A stretch of DNA of 64,000 bases from an uncultured Candidatus Competibacteraceae bacterium. Its GTDB lineage: Bacteria > Pseudomonadota > Gammaproteobacteria > Competibacterales > Competibacteraceae. The position numbers and the translations under genes were made by a program. Positions 1 through 8,230 of this stretch are shown here, piece by piece (positions within the stretch are counted from its first letter, which is position 1; each line of letters opens with the position of its first letter). The stretch spans positions 42,554 to 106,553 of the forward strand of contig CAIRMO010000126.1 in assembly GCA_903879705.1 (NCBI GenBank). Direction: 5' to 3'. The notes under the pieces were generated by a model. That model did no database searches. It had not been told where the DNA came from and saw only the letters and a program-made list of their open reading frames with translations.

Positions 1-2
1 GC

Positions 3-317
3 GTCACGATTAGCGCACGCGAGAATGTATTGCGAGTACCGAATGCGGCTCTGAGCTTTCAGCCACGCCGGGACAGCGATGATGAGCGTAGTTCACGTCC
101 GCCTGCCAAAGACCGTAAAACCCAAGTTTACCGTCTTAATGCCCAAGGCAAACTTGAACCGGTATCGGTCGAAACCGGAGTCACCGACAATACGCTCACT
201 GAAATTATGAGTGGCGATCTCAAACCAGGCGATAAAGTAGTGACCCGCGAAAAGCGCAAGCGCAATAAAGGGGAAAGCGGAGGCAGCAGTAGTGGCAGCG
301 CTCGGTTCAGGATGTGA
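3..317 (+). CDS. macA: MacA-like periplasmic adaptor subunit, C-terminal end (partial)
   Basis: This is the last 104 codons of a gene that begins before the window; the reading frame is open from base 3. The fragment has the HlyD/RND-adaptor ending: a run close to ENVLRVPNAAL followed by a beta-rich segment ending in GDLKPGDKVV, and then a basic, Ser/Gly-rich tail. Adaptors of this family link an inner-membrane MacB transporter to a TolC-type outer-membrane channel. The stop is 3 bases before the next gene, which encodes the matching ATPase, so the three genes form one exporter operon. The function rests mostly on the neighbours because only the C-terminus is visible. Confidence 0.85.
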   Translation, partial: VTISARENVLRVPNAALSFQPRRDSDDERSSRPPAKDRKTQVYRLNAQGKLEPVSVETGVTDNTLTEIMSGDLKPGDKVVTREKRKRNKGESGGSSSGSARFRM

Positions 318-320
318 GCC

Positions 321-1082
321 GTGTCGTCGTTACGGATTCCACTTTCACCCTCAGCCTCTTTCCCGCTGGCCGGAAAGAGAGACGAATCGTCCCCGCTGAT
401 TCAGGTCGCCGGCCTGTGTAAGCATTATCCGCTGGTGGGCGGTGGCACTACACCCGTGCTGCATGACATTCATCTTGCAGTTGCCCCGGGCGAGTTTGTG
501 GCGTTGATGGGACCGTCCGGTTCAGGCAAATCTACTTTTATGAATATCCTGGGCTGTCTTGATGTTCCCAATGCGGGCGAGTATCAACTGGCGGGACAGT
601 CAGTGGCGCAAATGGATCACAACGAACTGGCAGTATTGCGTAACCGCCAAATGGGTTTCGTGTTCCAAGGTTTCAATTTGTTGCAACGCTCCAGTATCGC
701 CGAAAACGTCGCGCTGCCTCTGCTCTATGCGGGTATCGGTAAAGCAGAGCGACGCCAGCGGGCGCATGAATTGCTGGAGCAGGTCGGTCTCGTACACCGC
801 GCTGAGGCACGGCCCAATCAACTGTCTGGCGGACAACAGCAGCGAGTGGCCATTGCCCGTGCCTTGGCTAATCGTCCGCCGCTGATCTTGGCCGATGAGC
901 CGACCGGGAATCTTGATACGCAAACCAGCGGAGAGATCATGGCATTGTTCAACCGGTTGAATGTTGAGCAGGGCATTACGCTGTTGCTGGTGACCCACGA
1001 ACCCGACATCGCCCGTTATGCCCGGCGGCTGGTGCGTTTCAAAGACGGGCGGATCGTTCACGATGGCGAGGTGAACGTATGA
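321..1082 (+). CDS. MacB-type ABC exporter ATPase subunit
   Basis: A 253-residue ABC ATPase of the LolD/MacB type, which powers a mechanotransmission exporter from the cytoplasmic face of the inner membrane. Visible motifs are Walker A GPSGSGKST (about residue 64), signature LSGGQQQRV (about 168) and Walker B LILADEPTGNLD (about 189). It uses a GTG start. In E. coli MacB, ATPase and permease are fused in one chain; here they are separate genes joined by an ATGA overlap with the downstream permease. An N-terminal extension of about 25 residues precedes the usual LolD-like start, so a later start cannot be excluded. The substrate is unknown. Confidence 0.9.
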   Translation: MSSLRIPLSPSASFPLAGKRDESSPLIQVAGLCKHYPLVGGGTTPVLHDIHLAVAPGEFVALMGPSGSGKSTFMNILGCLDVPNAGEYQLAGQSVAQMDHNELAVLRNRQMGFVFQGFNLLQRSSIAENVALPLLYAGIGKAERRQRAHELLEQVGLVHRAEARPNQLSGGQQQRVAIARALANRPPLILADEPTGNLDTQTSGEIMALFNRLNVEQGITLLLVTHEPDIARYARRLVRFKDGRIVHDGEVNV

Positions 1083-2302
1083 GCTGGCATGCGGCTCCTG
1101 CCGAAGCGTGGCGAGCATTGGGCGCTAACCGGCTCCGCACCGGGTTGACCATGCTGGGCATGATCATTGGGGTAGGTGCTGTGGTGCTGATGCTGGCAGT
1201 AGGCGAAGGGGCGCGGAGTACCGTCACACAGGCGATCAATGAGATGGGCAGCGAGTTATTGTTGGTGTCACCCGGGACTAGCAGTAGCGGTGGCCTGCGG
1301 TTAAGTTCAGGTACGGCGTCTACCTTGACCTTAAAAGACGCGGAAGCAATGACGCAACTGCCCACCCTAAGCGCAGTGGCTCCGGTGTTCTACAGCGGTG
1401 CCCAACTGGCGTATGGTCCTAGGAACTGGAATACCACCGTCTATGGCGTAACTCCAGACTATCTGTTGGTACGTTCCTGGAACTTGGAATCCGGCCAGCC
1501 ATTTATGATCAGTGATGTGTTGCGCAGTACGCGAGTGGCGCTAATCGGCCAGCAAATTGTCCAGAGCTTGTTCGGTGATCAAGATCCGCTGGGTCAAACT
1601 ATCCGCATCAAAAATCTGCCGTTTCGGGTGATCGGCGTCTTGGAGCGCAAAGGCCAGTCTTTAGACGGACGCGATCAGGATGATGTGGTTTTGGTTCCCA
1701 TCAATACCGCTCAAACCAAACTGTTTGGCAATCTGTTTCCCGGCACCGTGCGGTTTATTACTGTCCAGGCTCGTTCGATGGGGCACATGGAGGACGCCGA
1801 GGCTGATATTACCCAGTTGTTGCGGAATCGCCACCGGCTGGCGGAAGGCGTAGAAAGCGATTTCACCATCCGCGATTTGACGGCAGTGGCGGAGACAGCA
1901 GCCCAGTCGGCGCAAGCCATGACAGTGATGCTGGGCGCGATTGCTTCGGTGTCGTTGCTGGTGGGCGGTATTGGCATTATGAACATCATGCTGGTATCGG
2001 TGACGGAACGGACTCGCGAAATCGGCATTCGGATGGCGATTGGTGCCCGCCGCCGCGATATTTTATTGCAATTTTTGCTGGAGGCGTTGTTGCTGTGCGT
2101 ATTGGGTGGATTAGTCGGAACGCTGATGGGTATAGGTGGTGCTTGGTTAGTCAGTGGATTGGCGGAGATGACGGTGATCGTGACCAGTAGCTCGATTGCG
2201 CTCTCTTTTTTATTTGCAGCCAGCACCGGGGTATTTTTCGGTTTTTATCCAGCCCGTAAAGCAGCGTTGCTCAAGCCGGTGGAGGCATTGCGACATGAAT
2301 GA
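1079..2302 (+). CDS. MacB/FtsX-family ABC exporter permease
   Basis: A 407-residue permease with the MacB_PCD plus FtsX layout: one transmembrane helix near residues 22-42, a large periplasmic domain, and three C-terminal helices from about residue 280 onward. The segment around VGGIGIMNIMLVSV followed by TREIGIRMAIGAR is the hallmark FtsX motif. Translation is coupled to the ATPase gene through ATGA. With the upstream adaptor it forms a tripartite exporter for peptides, lipids or macrolide-like compounds; the sequence does not tell which. A hairpin terminator begins within the last codons. Confidence 0.93.
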   Translation: MSWHAAPAEAWRALGANRLRTGLTMLGMIIGVGAVVLMLAVGEGARSTVTQAINEMGSELLLVSPGTSSSGGLRLSSGTASTLTLKDAEAMTQLPTLSAVAPVFYSGAQLAYGPRNWNTTVYGVTPDYLLVRSWNLESGQPFMISDVLRSTRVALIGQQIVQSLFGDQDPLGQTIRIKNLPFRVIGVLERKGQSLDGRDQDDVVLVPINTAQTKLFGNLFPGTVRFITVQARSMGHMEDAEADITQLLRNRHRLAEGVESDFTIRDLTAVAETAAQSAQAMTVMLGAIASVSLLVGGIGIMNIMLVSVTERTREIGIRMAIGARRRDILLQFLLEALLLCVLGGLVGTLMGIGGAWLVSGLAEMTVIVTSSSIALSFLFAASTGVFFGFYPARKAALLKPVEALRHE

Positions 2303-2325
2303 GCGGATTTACTGCTCATTTTTTC
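2298..2325 (+). terminator. Rho-independent terminator of the exporter operon
   Basis: A perfect 7-bp stem AATGAGC (2298-2304) / GCTCATT (2314-2320) with a 9-nt loop is followed by a run of T. It overlaps the stop codon of the permease gene. Confidence 0.8.
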
Positions 2326-2458
2326 TTGCAAGAGACGGTTCCCATAATCATTCCCTCTATGCCTCAATTTGACCCATCGCAACAAGGTTAGCTCAAACTG
2401 ATGGGTGGTAAGAAGGTCTTCCCTTGCCAAGCGCAGCGCAGTCGCCGACACTGTACGA

Positions 2459-2810
2459 CGGGAACCGGCTGGACGGTCGCTGTATCGCTTTGCGGTATGG
2501 AGGAAAGTCCGGGCTTCACAGGACAGGGTGCCAGGTAACGCCTGGGCGGCGCAAGCCGACGGAAAGTGCCACAGAAAATACACCGCCTACGTTCGCGAGA
2601 ACCGGTAAGGGTGAAAAGGTGCGGTAAGAGCGCACCGCACGGCTGGCAACAGGCGTGGCACGGCAAACCCCGCCCGAAGCAAGACCAAACAGGGGGCGCT
2701 TCATGCGGTCCGCAGAGCTCCCGGGTAGGTCGCTACAGGTGTCCGGTGACGGACATCGCAGATGAATGACCGTCCTCGACAGAACCCGGCTTACAGGCCG
2801 GTTCCCACTG
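2459..2810 (+). ncRNA. rnpB: RNase P RNA, bacterial type A
   Basis: This is the catalytic RNA of RNase P, which removes the 5' leader from tRNA precursors. The conserved core blocks are all present in order: GAGGAAAGTCCGGGC (about 2501), the GGTGCCAGGTAACGCCTGGG helix, the AAGGGTGAAAAGGTGCGGTAAGAG region, and CGACAGAACCCGGCTTA near the 3' end. The terminal helix P1 can be read directly: GGGAACCGGC at 2460-2469 pairs perfectly with GCCGGTTCCC at 2797-2806, which fixes both ends. The length of about 350 nt is normal. No protein gene lies in this stretch. Confidence 0.97.
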
Positions 2811-2860
2811 TTTTCCTCTCAAGACTTTTCCCGCCAGAACCTTCGCCAAATCCTTGTTCT

Positions 2861-2895
2861 TGACATCCTCCCCGGCCTAAATGCCGGGGCTTGCG
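2861..2895. repeat. IS200/IS605-like end hairpin (remnant)
   Basis: CCCCGGC (2870-2876) and GCCGGGG (2883-2889) form a short perfect hairpin in the context TTGACATCCTC...GGGGCTT. That context and hairpin look like the subterminal ends used by IS200/IS605 TnpA elements. No transposase is present, so this would be a solo end or a MITE-like relic. Confidence 0.45.
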
Positions 2896-2910
2896 GTGCC
2901 CTAAACTTGG

Positions 2911-2945
2911 GTCATTCCCGTGAATGCGGGAATCCGGCTTCGCAG
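2911..2945. repeat. Dispersed CGTCATTCCCG-type repeat, single arm
   Basis: GTCATTCCCGTGAATGCGGG followed by AATCC matches one arm of the longer inverted repeats at 20434-20508 and 20554-20626. This is a common REP-like unit in proteobacterial intergenic DNA; only one arm is present here. Confidence 0.6.
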
Positions 2946-2963
2946 CCCTTTTCTCAATCCCAC

Positions 2964-3656
2964 TTAGCCGCGGCGCACGACCAGAAACAGCGCAAAATAC
3001 GGCCCTGGCGTTTCAGGAAGGTCTTTGCAGCGACTGACAATCCGCTGTTCCGGGCGGCTGGCCTGTTCGATATACCACGCATCCCCGATGCGCCCGGTTT
3101 CCCGTAATAACTCCAGCAGGCGGGGGCGATGCCGGCCCGGTTTGAGGATCGCAACGCTGTCGCTATCCAGCAAAGCCTGCCGAATCGCCGCATCGCCGGC
3201 GGTGGCCGGGATCACCGTCAGGCGCTGTTCACCGGTGATCAGTGGCAGGGCGGCGGCGGCAGCGGCGGCGCTGACCGAGTTAATCCCGGGAATCACCACG
3301 CAGGGAAACCGCTCACCCAGTCGGTGCAGCAAATAACTGAAACTGCCGTAAAACAGCGGATCACCCTCGCACAGCACCGCCACATCGCGCCCAGCGGCCA
3401 GTTCCCCGGCAATCGAGATCGCTGCATCGTCGTAACCCTGATTGACCGGGCCGCGATCCAGCATACAGGGCATAACAATCGGGATTTCCTTTTGGCCCTT
3501 CAGCCATTGCGCAGCGATGGCGCGAGCTTGGGCGCTGCCTTGCGGAGTCGCTGGATAGGCGACCACCGGGACGCTTTGCAGAATCCGCACTGCCTTAAGG
3601 GTCAACAGTTCCGGGTCACCGGGACCGACGCCAACACCGTACAGGGTTCCGGTCAT
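2964..3656 (-). CDS. cobI: Precorrin-2 / cobalt-factor II C20-methyltransferase
   Basis: A 230-residue SAM-dependent tetrapyrrole methylase that adds a methyl group at C20 during cobalamin corrin-ring synthesis. It shows the family start LYGVGVGPGDPELLTLKAV, the central CEGDPLFYGSFSYL loop and PGINSVSAAAA. Length fits CobI/CbiL. The start overlaps the cobL stop by 4 bases, so the two are translationally coupled in a leftward run. It could be called cbiL equally well; the presence of CbiX upstream suggests the early-cobalt (anaerobic-type) route. Confidence 0.93.
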   Translation of the reverse strand: MTGTLYGVGVGPGDPELLTLKAVRILQSVPVVAYPATPQGSAQARAIAAQWLKGQKEIPIVMPCMLDRGPVNQGYDDAAISIAGELAAGRDVAVLCEGDPLFYGSFSYLLHRLGERFPCVVIPGINSVSAAAAAAALPLITGEQRLTVIPATAGDAAIRQALLDSDSVAILKPGRHRPRLLELLRETGRIGDAWYIEQASRPEQRIVSRCKDLPETPGPYFALFLVVRRG

Positions 3657-4900
3657 GCCGGTTTCTCCAGTTTCATCAGCAACGCCGGCAGGTAGGGCCG
3701 CATGATCCGTTGTCCGGCCAGCCGTTCGGCGCGAGCAACGCTGAGTTCAGTCCAGTACGCTTCCCGGTTGCCCGCGAACTGGTGCAGTTCCACCCGGCTG
3801 TCCTCGGTAACCGCGCTGGCAACCAGTCGCCCGCCCGGTTGAAGCCTGGCCCAGACGGTTTCCAGCAGTTCGCGCAAATGGCCGTTGTTGCCACCGATGA
3901 ATGCCGCTTGCGGATCGGGTAATGCCGCCAACACCGCCGGGGCAGTGCCGGGGACAATGTGCAGATTAGCCACCACTCCGAACCGGTCGCGGTTGATGCC
4001 TAAATGCGCCAGTCGATCCGGGTGGCATTCAACGGCGTACACCGCGCCCAACGGATTCCAGCGCGCCCATTCCACCGATACACCCCCGCAACCCGCGCCC
4101 ACGTCCCAGCCGATTTCCCCGGCTCGCGGGGCCAGCAACGAGAGGATGGTCAATCGTATCTCGCGCTTGCTCAACAGTCCCTTGCCCGGTTCCTCGCCGG
4201 TGCTGAACCACTCATCAGGAATGCCGGGGAATTCCGGCAGGACGCCGCCCGGTCCACGGGTTTCCAGAATGACGACGTTCAGCGGCGAAAACTCGACTTC
4301 AGCGCCCGCCAGTTCAGCCGCCCGGAAGTGGCGAAACCGTTCCTCCGCCGTTCCCAACTCCTCGGCAACCCATAAATCAGATTCGCCAAAACCGGCTTCG
4401 GCCACGATGCCCGCAATGGCAATGGGCGAATGGTCACGGTCGGTCAGCAAGGCATAGAGCCGGTTGGCCTGTAAGACGGCTCGTAACCTGGCCAGCGGTC
4501 GTCCGTGCAGACTGAACCATTGCGCGGCTTGCCACGGCCTGCCCAGCCGGGCAAATGCGGCCTGCAGGCTGGAGATATTGGGATGAAACACCAGATATTC
4601 CGCCGGCAGGTAGCGTAATAAAGTCTGGCTGATGCCGTAAAACAGCGGATCGCCGGAGGCCAGCACCGCGATTCGTCGTCCGGTGTTGGCGTGTAACAGC
4701 GCAGACAGCCCACTCATCGGGTTGGGGTAGGGAATCTTCTCGGCGGTCAGTTCGGGGAATGCGGCTAGATGTTGTGTGGAGCCAATGATCCGCTCGGCCT
4801 GTTCCAGGGCTGCCCGCGCCGCCTGACTCAAGGTCCCGGCAGCCACGCCCATGCCGATGATGTGGATCGGTGGGCCGGGCCAGTCGAGCATCGCGCCCAT
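3653..4900 (-). CDS. cobL: Precorrin-6Y C5,15-methyltransferase (decarboxylating), CbiE-CbiT fusion
   Basis: A 415-residue two-domain enzyme. The N-terminal half (about 1-205) is the CbiE tetrapyrrole methylase, with IIGMGVAAGTLS and ASGDPLFYGI. The C-terminal half (about 225-410) is the CbiT methyltransferase/decarboxylase, with the SAM loop WDVGAGCGGVSVEWAR. Together they methylate C5 and C15 and remove the acetate carboxyl at C12. The start codon shares a base with the cobH stop (TGA/ATG overlap). A second in-frame ATG three codons later could also be the start. Confidence 0.94.
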   Translation of the reverse strand: MGAMLDWPGPPIHIIGMGVAAGTLSQAARAALEQAERIIGSTQHLAAFPELTAEKIPYPNPMSGLSALLHANTGRRIAVLASGDPLFYGISQTLLRYLPAEYLVFHPNISSLQAAFARLGRPWQAAQWFSLHGRPLARLRAVLQANRLYALLTDRDHSPIAIAGIVAEAGFGESDLWVAEELGTAEERFRHFRAAELAGAEVEFSPLNVVILETRGPGGVLPEFPGIPDEWFSTGEEPGKGLLSKREIRLTILSLLAPRAGEIGWDVGAGCGGVSVEWARWNPLGAVYAVECHPDRLAHLGINRDRFGVVANLHIVPGTAPAVLAALPDPQAAFIGGNNGHLRELLETVWARLQPGGRLVASAVTEDSRVELHQFAGNREAYWTELSVARAERLAGQRIMRPYLPALLMKLEKPA

Positions 4901-5547
4901 CAGAATCGAATCCCGTTGGCCATTCGGGCCAAAGCATTCAAGGTCGCCGCCGCGAGGCTACTACCGCCGCGTCGGCCCAACAGCGTGATGCACGGGATCT
5001 GAAACTCGCTCGCGGCCACGTCCCACAAGGCTTGCTTGGATTCAGCGGCGTTGATGAAACCGACCGGCATCCCGATGATCAGCGCCGGACGGGGTGCGCC
5101 GCCGTCCAGCAGTTCCAGCAACCGGAACAGGGCGGTCGGGGCGTTGCCGATAGCGAGGATGTTACCCACCATGTGCAGCGGCCACTCGGTCATCGCCACC
5201 ATCGTGCGGGTTTCGCCCAACTGGCGGGCACGGTCAGCAACCTCGGGCGCATTCAGGAAACAGCGCACCTGACCGCGCAAATAGCGCTTGCTGATGCCAC
5301 GGTTAACCATTTCGATGTCGCACAGGACATCCGCGTTTTGAGCCAGCGCCGCCAGGCCGGCTTCGACCGCGCCGGGGCTGAACTGGAGATCGTGAACGAT
5401 GCCCGGATCGCCGGCGGTGTGAACCAGTCGCATCGCCACCTGCTGTTGATCGGGATCGAAGCGGGACAGATCGGTCAACTGGCGAATCTGGATAAACGAC
5501 TGGCGTTCGATTTCGTCAGGATCGCGGAGGTACTCAAAGCGGGGCAT
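4900..5547 (-). CDS. cobH: Precorrin-8X / cobalt-precorrin-8 methylmutase
   Basis: A 215-residue methylmutase that migrates the C11 methyl group to C12 to give hydrogenobyrinate/cobyrinate. Family features include the MVAMTEWPLHMVGNILAIGNAPTAL region and the GMPVGFINAAESKQAL loop, plus a C-terminal GRRGGSSLAAATLNAL. Length matches CbiC/CobH. It sits between cbiX and cobL in the leftward cobalamin cluster, 22 bases after the cbiX stop in transcription order. Confidence 0.94.
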   Translation of the reverse strand: MPRFEYLRDPDEIERQSFIQIRQLTDLSRFDPDQQQVAMRLVHTAGDPGIVHDLQFSPGAVEAGLAALAQNADVLCDIEMVNRGISKRYLRGQVRCFLNAPEVADRARQLGETRTMVAMTEWPLHMVGNILAIGNAPTALFRLLELLDGGAPRPALIIGMPVGFINAAESKQALWDVAASEFQIPCITLLGRRGGSSLAAATLNALARMANGIRF

Positions 5548-5569
5548 GGCGGCTCCAGGTGATTCAAGG

Positions 5570-6394
5570 TTACAGGCTCATATAACGGTAGGCGCAAAAC
5601 TGGCAGTTCATCCGCGCTTCGCCGCGTTCCGCTTCAGCCAGCCGTTCCAGAAAAGTCTCAACGATCAGCGGATGCGCGTTCAGATACGGCGCAACCACGG
5701 CCTGAACCTCGGAATGACGACTTTGGTAAGCAGCGACGGTGGCGCTGACCTGTTCGACCAACCGGCCAGCGAATAACAGGTAAGGAAAGACGATGAGTTG
5801 CTTGAACCCGAGCCGATGCGTCCGTTCCAGCGCCTCGGCCATCAGCGGCACGGCAACGGCGGTATAAGCGGTTTCCGCCCAGCCAAAGCCCATGCCTTCC
5901 CATAACAGGCGGGTGATCTTGCTGATATTGGCGTTGGCGTCAGGATCGGAACCACCGCGCCCGATGATCAACAGCAGCGTGTCCTGCCGGGCGTAATCCG
6001 GCTCGAAGTGCGCCTCGACACTTGCGATCCGCTCGCGGGCAACCTGCAACAACTTTGGGTGAATGCCTAAATCTGCACCAAAGGTGATTTCCAGCCCCGG
6101 ATGCTCAGCCTGAAAAGCGTTGAGAATCGCCGGAATATCGTTCTTGACATGACCCGCAGCCAGCAGCAGCGCCGGCAGGGCGATAATCTGGCGGAACCCC
6201 TGCTGCCACAAGCTTTCCAGCGCCTCAGGCACACTGGGATCGACCAGTTCCAGAAAACCGCTCAAGCACCTCCGGTCAGGAAGCGCCTGTTGGACCTGTT
6301 CAGCCAGTCGGTGAAATTCGGCGACACCGGCGGCAAGGCGGGTGCCATGTCCGATCAGCAGGACAGCGGGCGGGGAATCTGCGGATGGAATCAT
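5570..6394 (-). CDS. cbiX: Sirohydrochlorin cobaltochelatase (CbiX, long form)
   Basis: About 274 residues with two tandem chelatase-like halves. The first half has LLIGHGTRLAAGV with the metal-binding His and a second His in LLAAGHVKNDIP; the second half begins at LLIIGRGGSDPDANAN. It inserts cobalt into sirohydrochlorin, the committing step of the early-cobalt pathway. The C-terminus carries a CQFCAYRY Cys pair. I chose the ATG at 6394; a TTG two codons upstream (6400) also lies in frame. It is the first gene of the leftward cobalamin run. No B12 riboswitch was recognised upstream. Confidence 0.9.
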   Translation of the reverse strand: MIPSADSPPAVLLIGHGTRLAAGVAEFHRLAEQVQQALPDRRCLSGFLELVDPSVPEALESLWQQGFRQIIALPALLLAAGHVKNDIPAILNAFQAEHPGLEITFGADLGIHPKLLQVARERIASVEAHFEPDYARQDTLLLIIGRGGSDPDANANISKITRLLWEGMGFGWAETAYTAVAVPLMAEALERTHRLGFKQLIVFPYLLFAGRLVEQVSATVAAYQSRHSEVQAVVAPYLNAHPLIVETFLERLAEAERGEARMNCQFCAYRYMSL

Positions 6395-6542
6395 TAGCAA
6401 TGGCGGTCATTGGGAGCGAATTTTCAGCATTGTACAGACTGGCCACAGTCGCCGCCAAAATCCGGAACGGGGTGAACGTGTGGAAAGGGTGTAACCTCGA
6501 CTTCAGAATTTAACTTGGACCCTTGGCCGCGGAGGACGCGAT

Positions 6543-7271
6543 ATGTCTGCTTATGCCTTTCCTTTAGCCGAGATTGTTTACCCCGAGAGCGATGGACTTC
6601 CTATGGCGGAAAGCGATTTTCAGCGTGAATATCTCATGTATGCGGTGGAAGCCTTACGCCTTCACTTTCAACCACGGAACGACATCTACGTTTCCGGCAA
6701 CCTGTTTATCTACTACGAGGAGGGCAATCCCAAGGCGGTGATCGCGCCGGATACGTTTGTGGTAATCGGCGCTCCTAACCATGATCGGTCTTCCTATAAG
6801 CTCTGGAAGGAACCCAAGGGACCCGATTTTGCCCTTGAAATCACCTCTAAAAGCACTCGCGGCGAGGATCAGGGCGCCAAGCGCGGCATCTATGCCTTTC
6901 TTGGTGTGCGCGAATACTGGCAATACGACCCGACCGGCGATTACCTGGACCCGCAACTCCAAGGATTCCAGTTAATTGAGGGCAATTACTGGCCGCTATG
7001 CGCCGCCAGGCCGATTCCCGGCGGATTCAGCCTGCATAGCGCAGTGCTGGATTTGGATTTGCGCCTCGAAAATGGTCAGTTCCATTTCTACGACCCGCGC
7101 GCTCAGCAACTGCTGTTGAACCATCGGGAAACCGAACAGGCCAGACAGGAGGCGAATCGGGCCAGACAGGAGGCCGAGAGGGTCGCGGCGCGGGAAGTGG
7201 CGCTGCGCCAGGCGGCTGAAGCGCGGTTGGCCGAACTGGAGGCCCGCCTGCGGGGATTGGGAGAGATCTGA
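6543..7271 (+). CDS. Uma2 family (DUF820) putative endonuclease with coiled-coil tail
   Basis: A 242-residue Uma2-family protein, a PD-(D/E)XK nuclease-fold family of unclear function that is often present in many copies. The core PDTFVVIG...GPDFALEITSKSTR...KRGIYAFLGVREYWQYDPTGDYL is typical, with the presumed acidic residues and ExxxK-like position in LEITSKS. The C-terminal 45 residues are a heptad-rich Arg/Glu/Ala coiled coil, which is common in long Uma2 proteins. A strong GGAGGA Shine-Dalgarno lies just upstream. A second, shorter Uma2 gene occurs at 42076. Confidence 0.88.
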   Translation: MSAYAFPLAEIVYPESDGLPMAESDFQREYLMYAVEALRLHFQPRNDIYVSGNLFIYYEEGNPKAVIAPDTFVVIGAPNHDRSSYKLWKEPKGPDFALEITSKSTRGEDQGAKRGIYAFLGVREYWQYDPTGDYLDPQLQGFQLIEGNYWPLCAARPIPGGFSLHSAVLDLDLRLENGQFHFYDPRAQQLLLNHRETEQARQEANRARQEAERVAAREVALRQAAEARLAELEARLRGLGEI

Positions 7272-7370
7272 CGGTGGACCTGGAGAAAGCATCCGCCATC
7301 ATTGACCGGGATCAGGCCGAAGGATGGTCGTGTGCTATAAGCATCCCAAATCGGTTGTAGAGGTAGAACA

Positions 7371-7407
7371 GGCATCCTGTCCGTGTTTAGCCCACGGGCA
7401 GGATGCC
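7371..7407. terminator. Inverted repeat between convergent genes
   Basis: GGCATCCTGTCCGTG (7371-7385) and CACGGGCAGGATGCC (7393-7407) pair with one mismatch across a 7-nt loop. It lies between the convergent Uma2 and pgeF genes. It could act as a bidirectional terminator, although it lacks a T run, or it may simply be a REP-like repeat. Confidence 0.5.
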
Positions 7408-7420
7408 CGTGCTACGATAA

Positions 7421-7449
7421 ATTCCACAACTCAAGTCGGATTCCGGTAG
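7421..7449. repeat. Solo IS630-like end
   Basis: This segment resembles the reverse complement of 28082-28111, the stretch just upstream of the IS630-family transposase relic. Both contain a TTCCACAA(C/T)TCA block followed by TCGGATTCC. It looks like an isolated terminal inverted repeat of the same element family. Confidence 0.4.
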
Positions 7450-7462
7450 TTTACAATTTTTG

Positions 7463-8230
7463 TCAGACCTCCAGCCAGATCAGGCTGGCCATGCGCCCGG
7501 TGCTGTGTTCGCGGCGATAGGAAAAAAATCGCGCCGGTTCGCTGAACGTGCAGCAGTCGCCGCCATAAATCCCATTTACGCCCAACCGTTGAAGTTGTCG
7601 CCGCGCCAGTCCGTACAGATTCGCCCGCCAGCGTCCGGCGGGCGAAGGGCGAAAATTGGCGGTGTTTCCGGCATCCAGCGCCAGAAAAGCGGCGCGAACT
7701 TCTTCTCCCACCTCGAACGCATCTGGGCCAATCGCCGGTCCCAGCCAGGCCAGCAGTTCCGCCGGCGGTTTTCCCAAGGGCCTGACCGCCGCCGCAACGA
7801 CTCCCCCGGCCAGCCCACGCCAGCCGGCATGAACCGCCGCGACCACGGTTCCCGACCGGTCGCATAACAGCACTGGCAAGCAATCCGCCGTCATCACTAC
7901 GCAGGGTTGGCCGACTTGGCAGGTCCAGGCGGCATCGGCAGCGATCGGGGAATGCACTGTTTCAGCGGCAACCACAACCGTACCATGCACCTGCTCCAGC
8001 CAGGCCGGCTCGGTCGGCAACCGGGCAGCCACTGCCAGCCGTCGCCGGTTTTCAACGACATAATCTGGCTGATCGCCGACATGCCCGGCCAGGTTCAAAT
8101 CGGCATAAGGCGACCGGCTGACGCCGCCGAGCCGAATGGTGCTGACCGCTCGCACCGTAGCGGGTGCCGGCCAGTCGGGGATGATCAGCATTTCGGGGCG
8201 TAACTCACCCATGTCGACCCTCGGCGTCAT
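7463..8230 (-). CDS. pgeF: PgeF/YfiH family (multicopper polyphenol oxidase fold) protein
   Basis: A 255-residue YfiH-family protein. Members act as peptidoglycan-editing factor or as purine nucleoside phosphorylase/adenosine deaminase-type enzymes. Signature elements are LEQVHG, the metal site region around MTADCLPVLL, VAAVHAGWRGLAGGVV and the YRREHSTGRMASLIWL ending. The start at 8230 overlaps the rluD stop by 26 bases; the internal ATG at 8212 would cut the overlap to 8. The rluD-pgeF pairing is the classic gammaproteobacterial arrangement. Confidence 0.93.
   Translation of the reverse strand: MTPRVDMGELRPEMLIIPDWPAPATVRAVSTIRLGGVSRSPYADLNLAGHVGDQPDYVVENRRRLAVAARLPTEPAWLEQVHGTVVVAAETVHSPIAADAAWTCQVGQPCVVMTADCLPVLLCDRSGTVVAAVHAGWRGLAGGVVAAAVRPLGKPPAELLAWLGPAIGPDAFEVGEEVRAAFLALDAGNTANFRPSPAGRWRANLYGLARRQLQRLGVNGIYGGDCCTFSEPARFFSYRREHSTGRMASLIWLEV

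Noticed and set aside
2388..2458. An rnpB promoter
   Set aside because: TTGACC and TTGCCA are present but no -10 match lies at 16-18 bp, so I did not list one.
6395..6542. Cobalamin riboswitch before the cbiX-cobI cluster
   Set aside because: The leftward leader lacks a recognisable B12 box and the conserved core; only a few GCC/ACTG words fit by chance.
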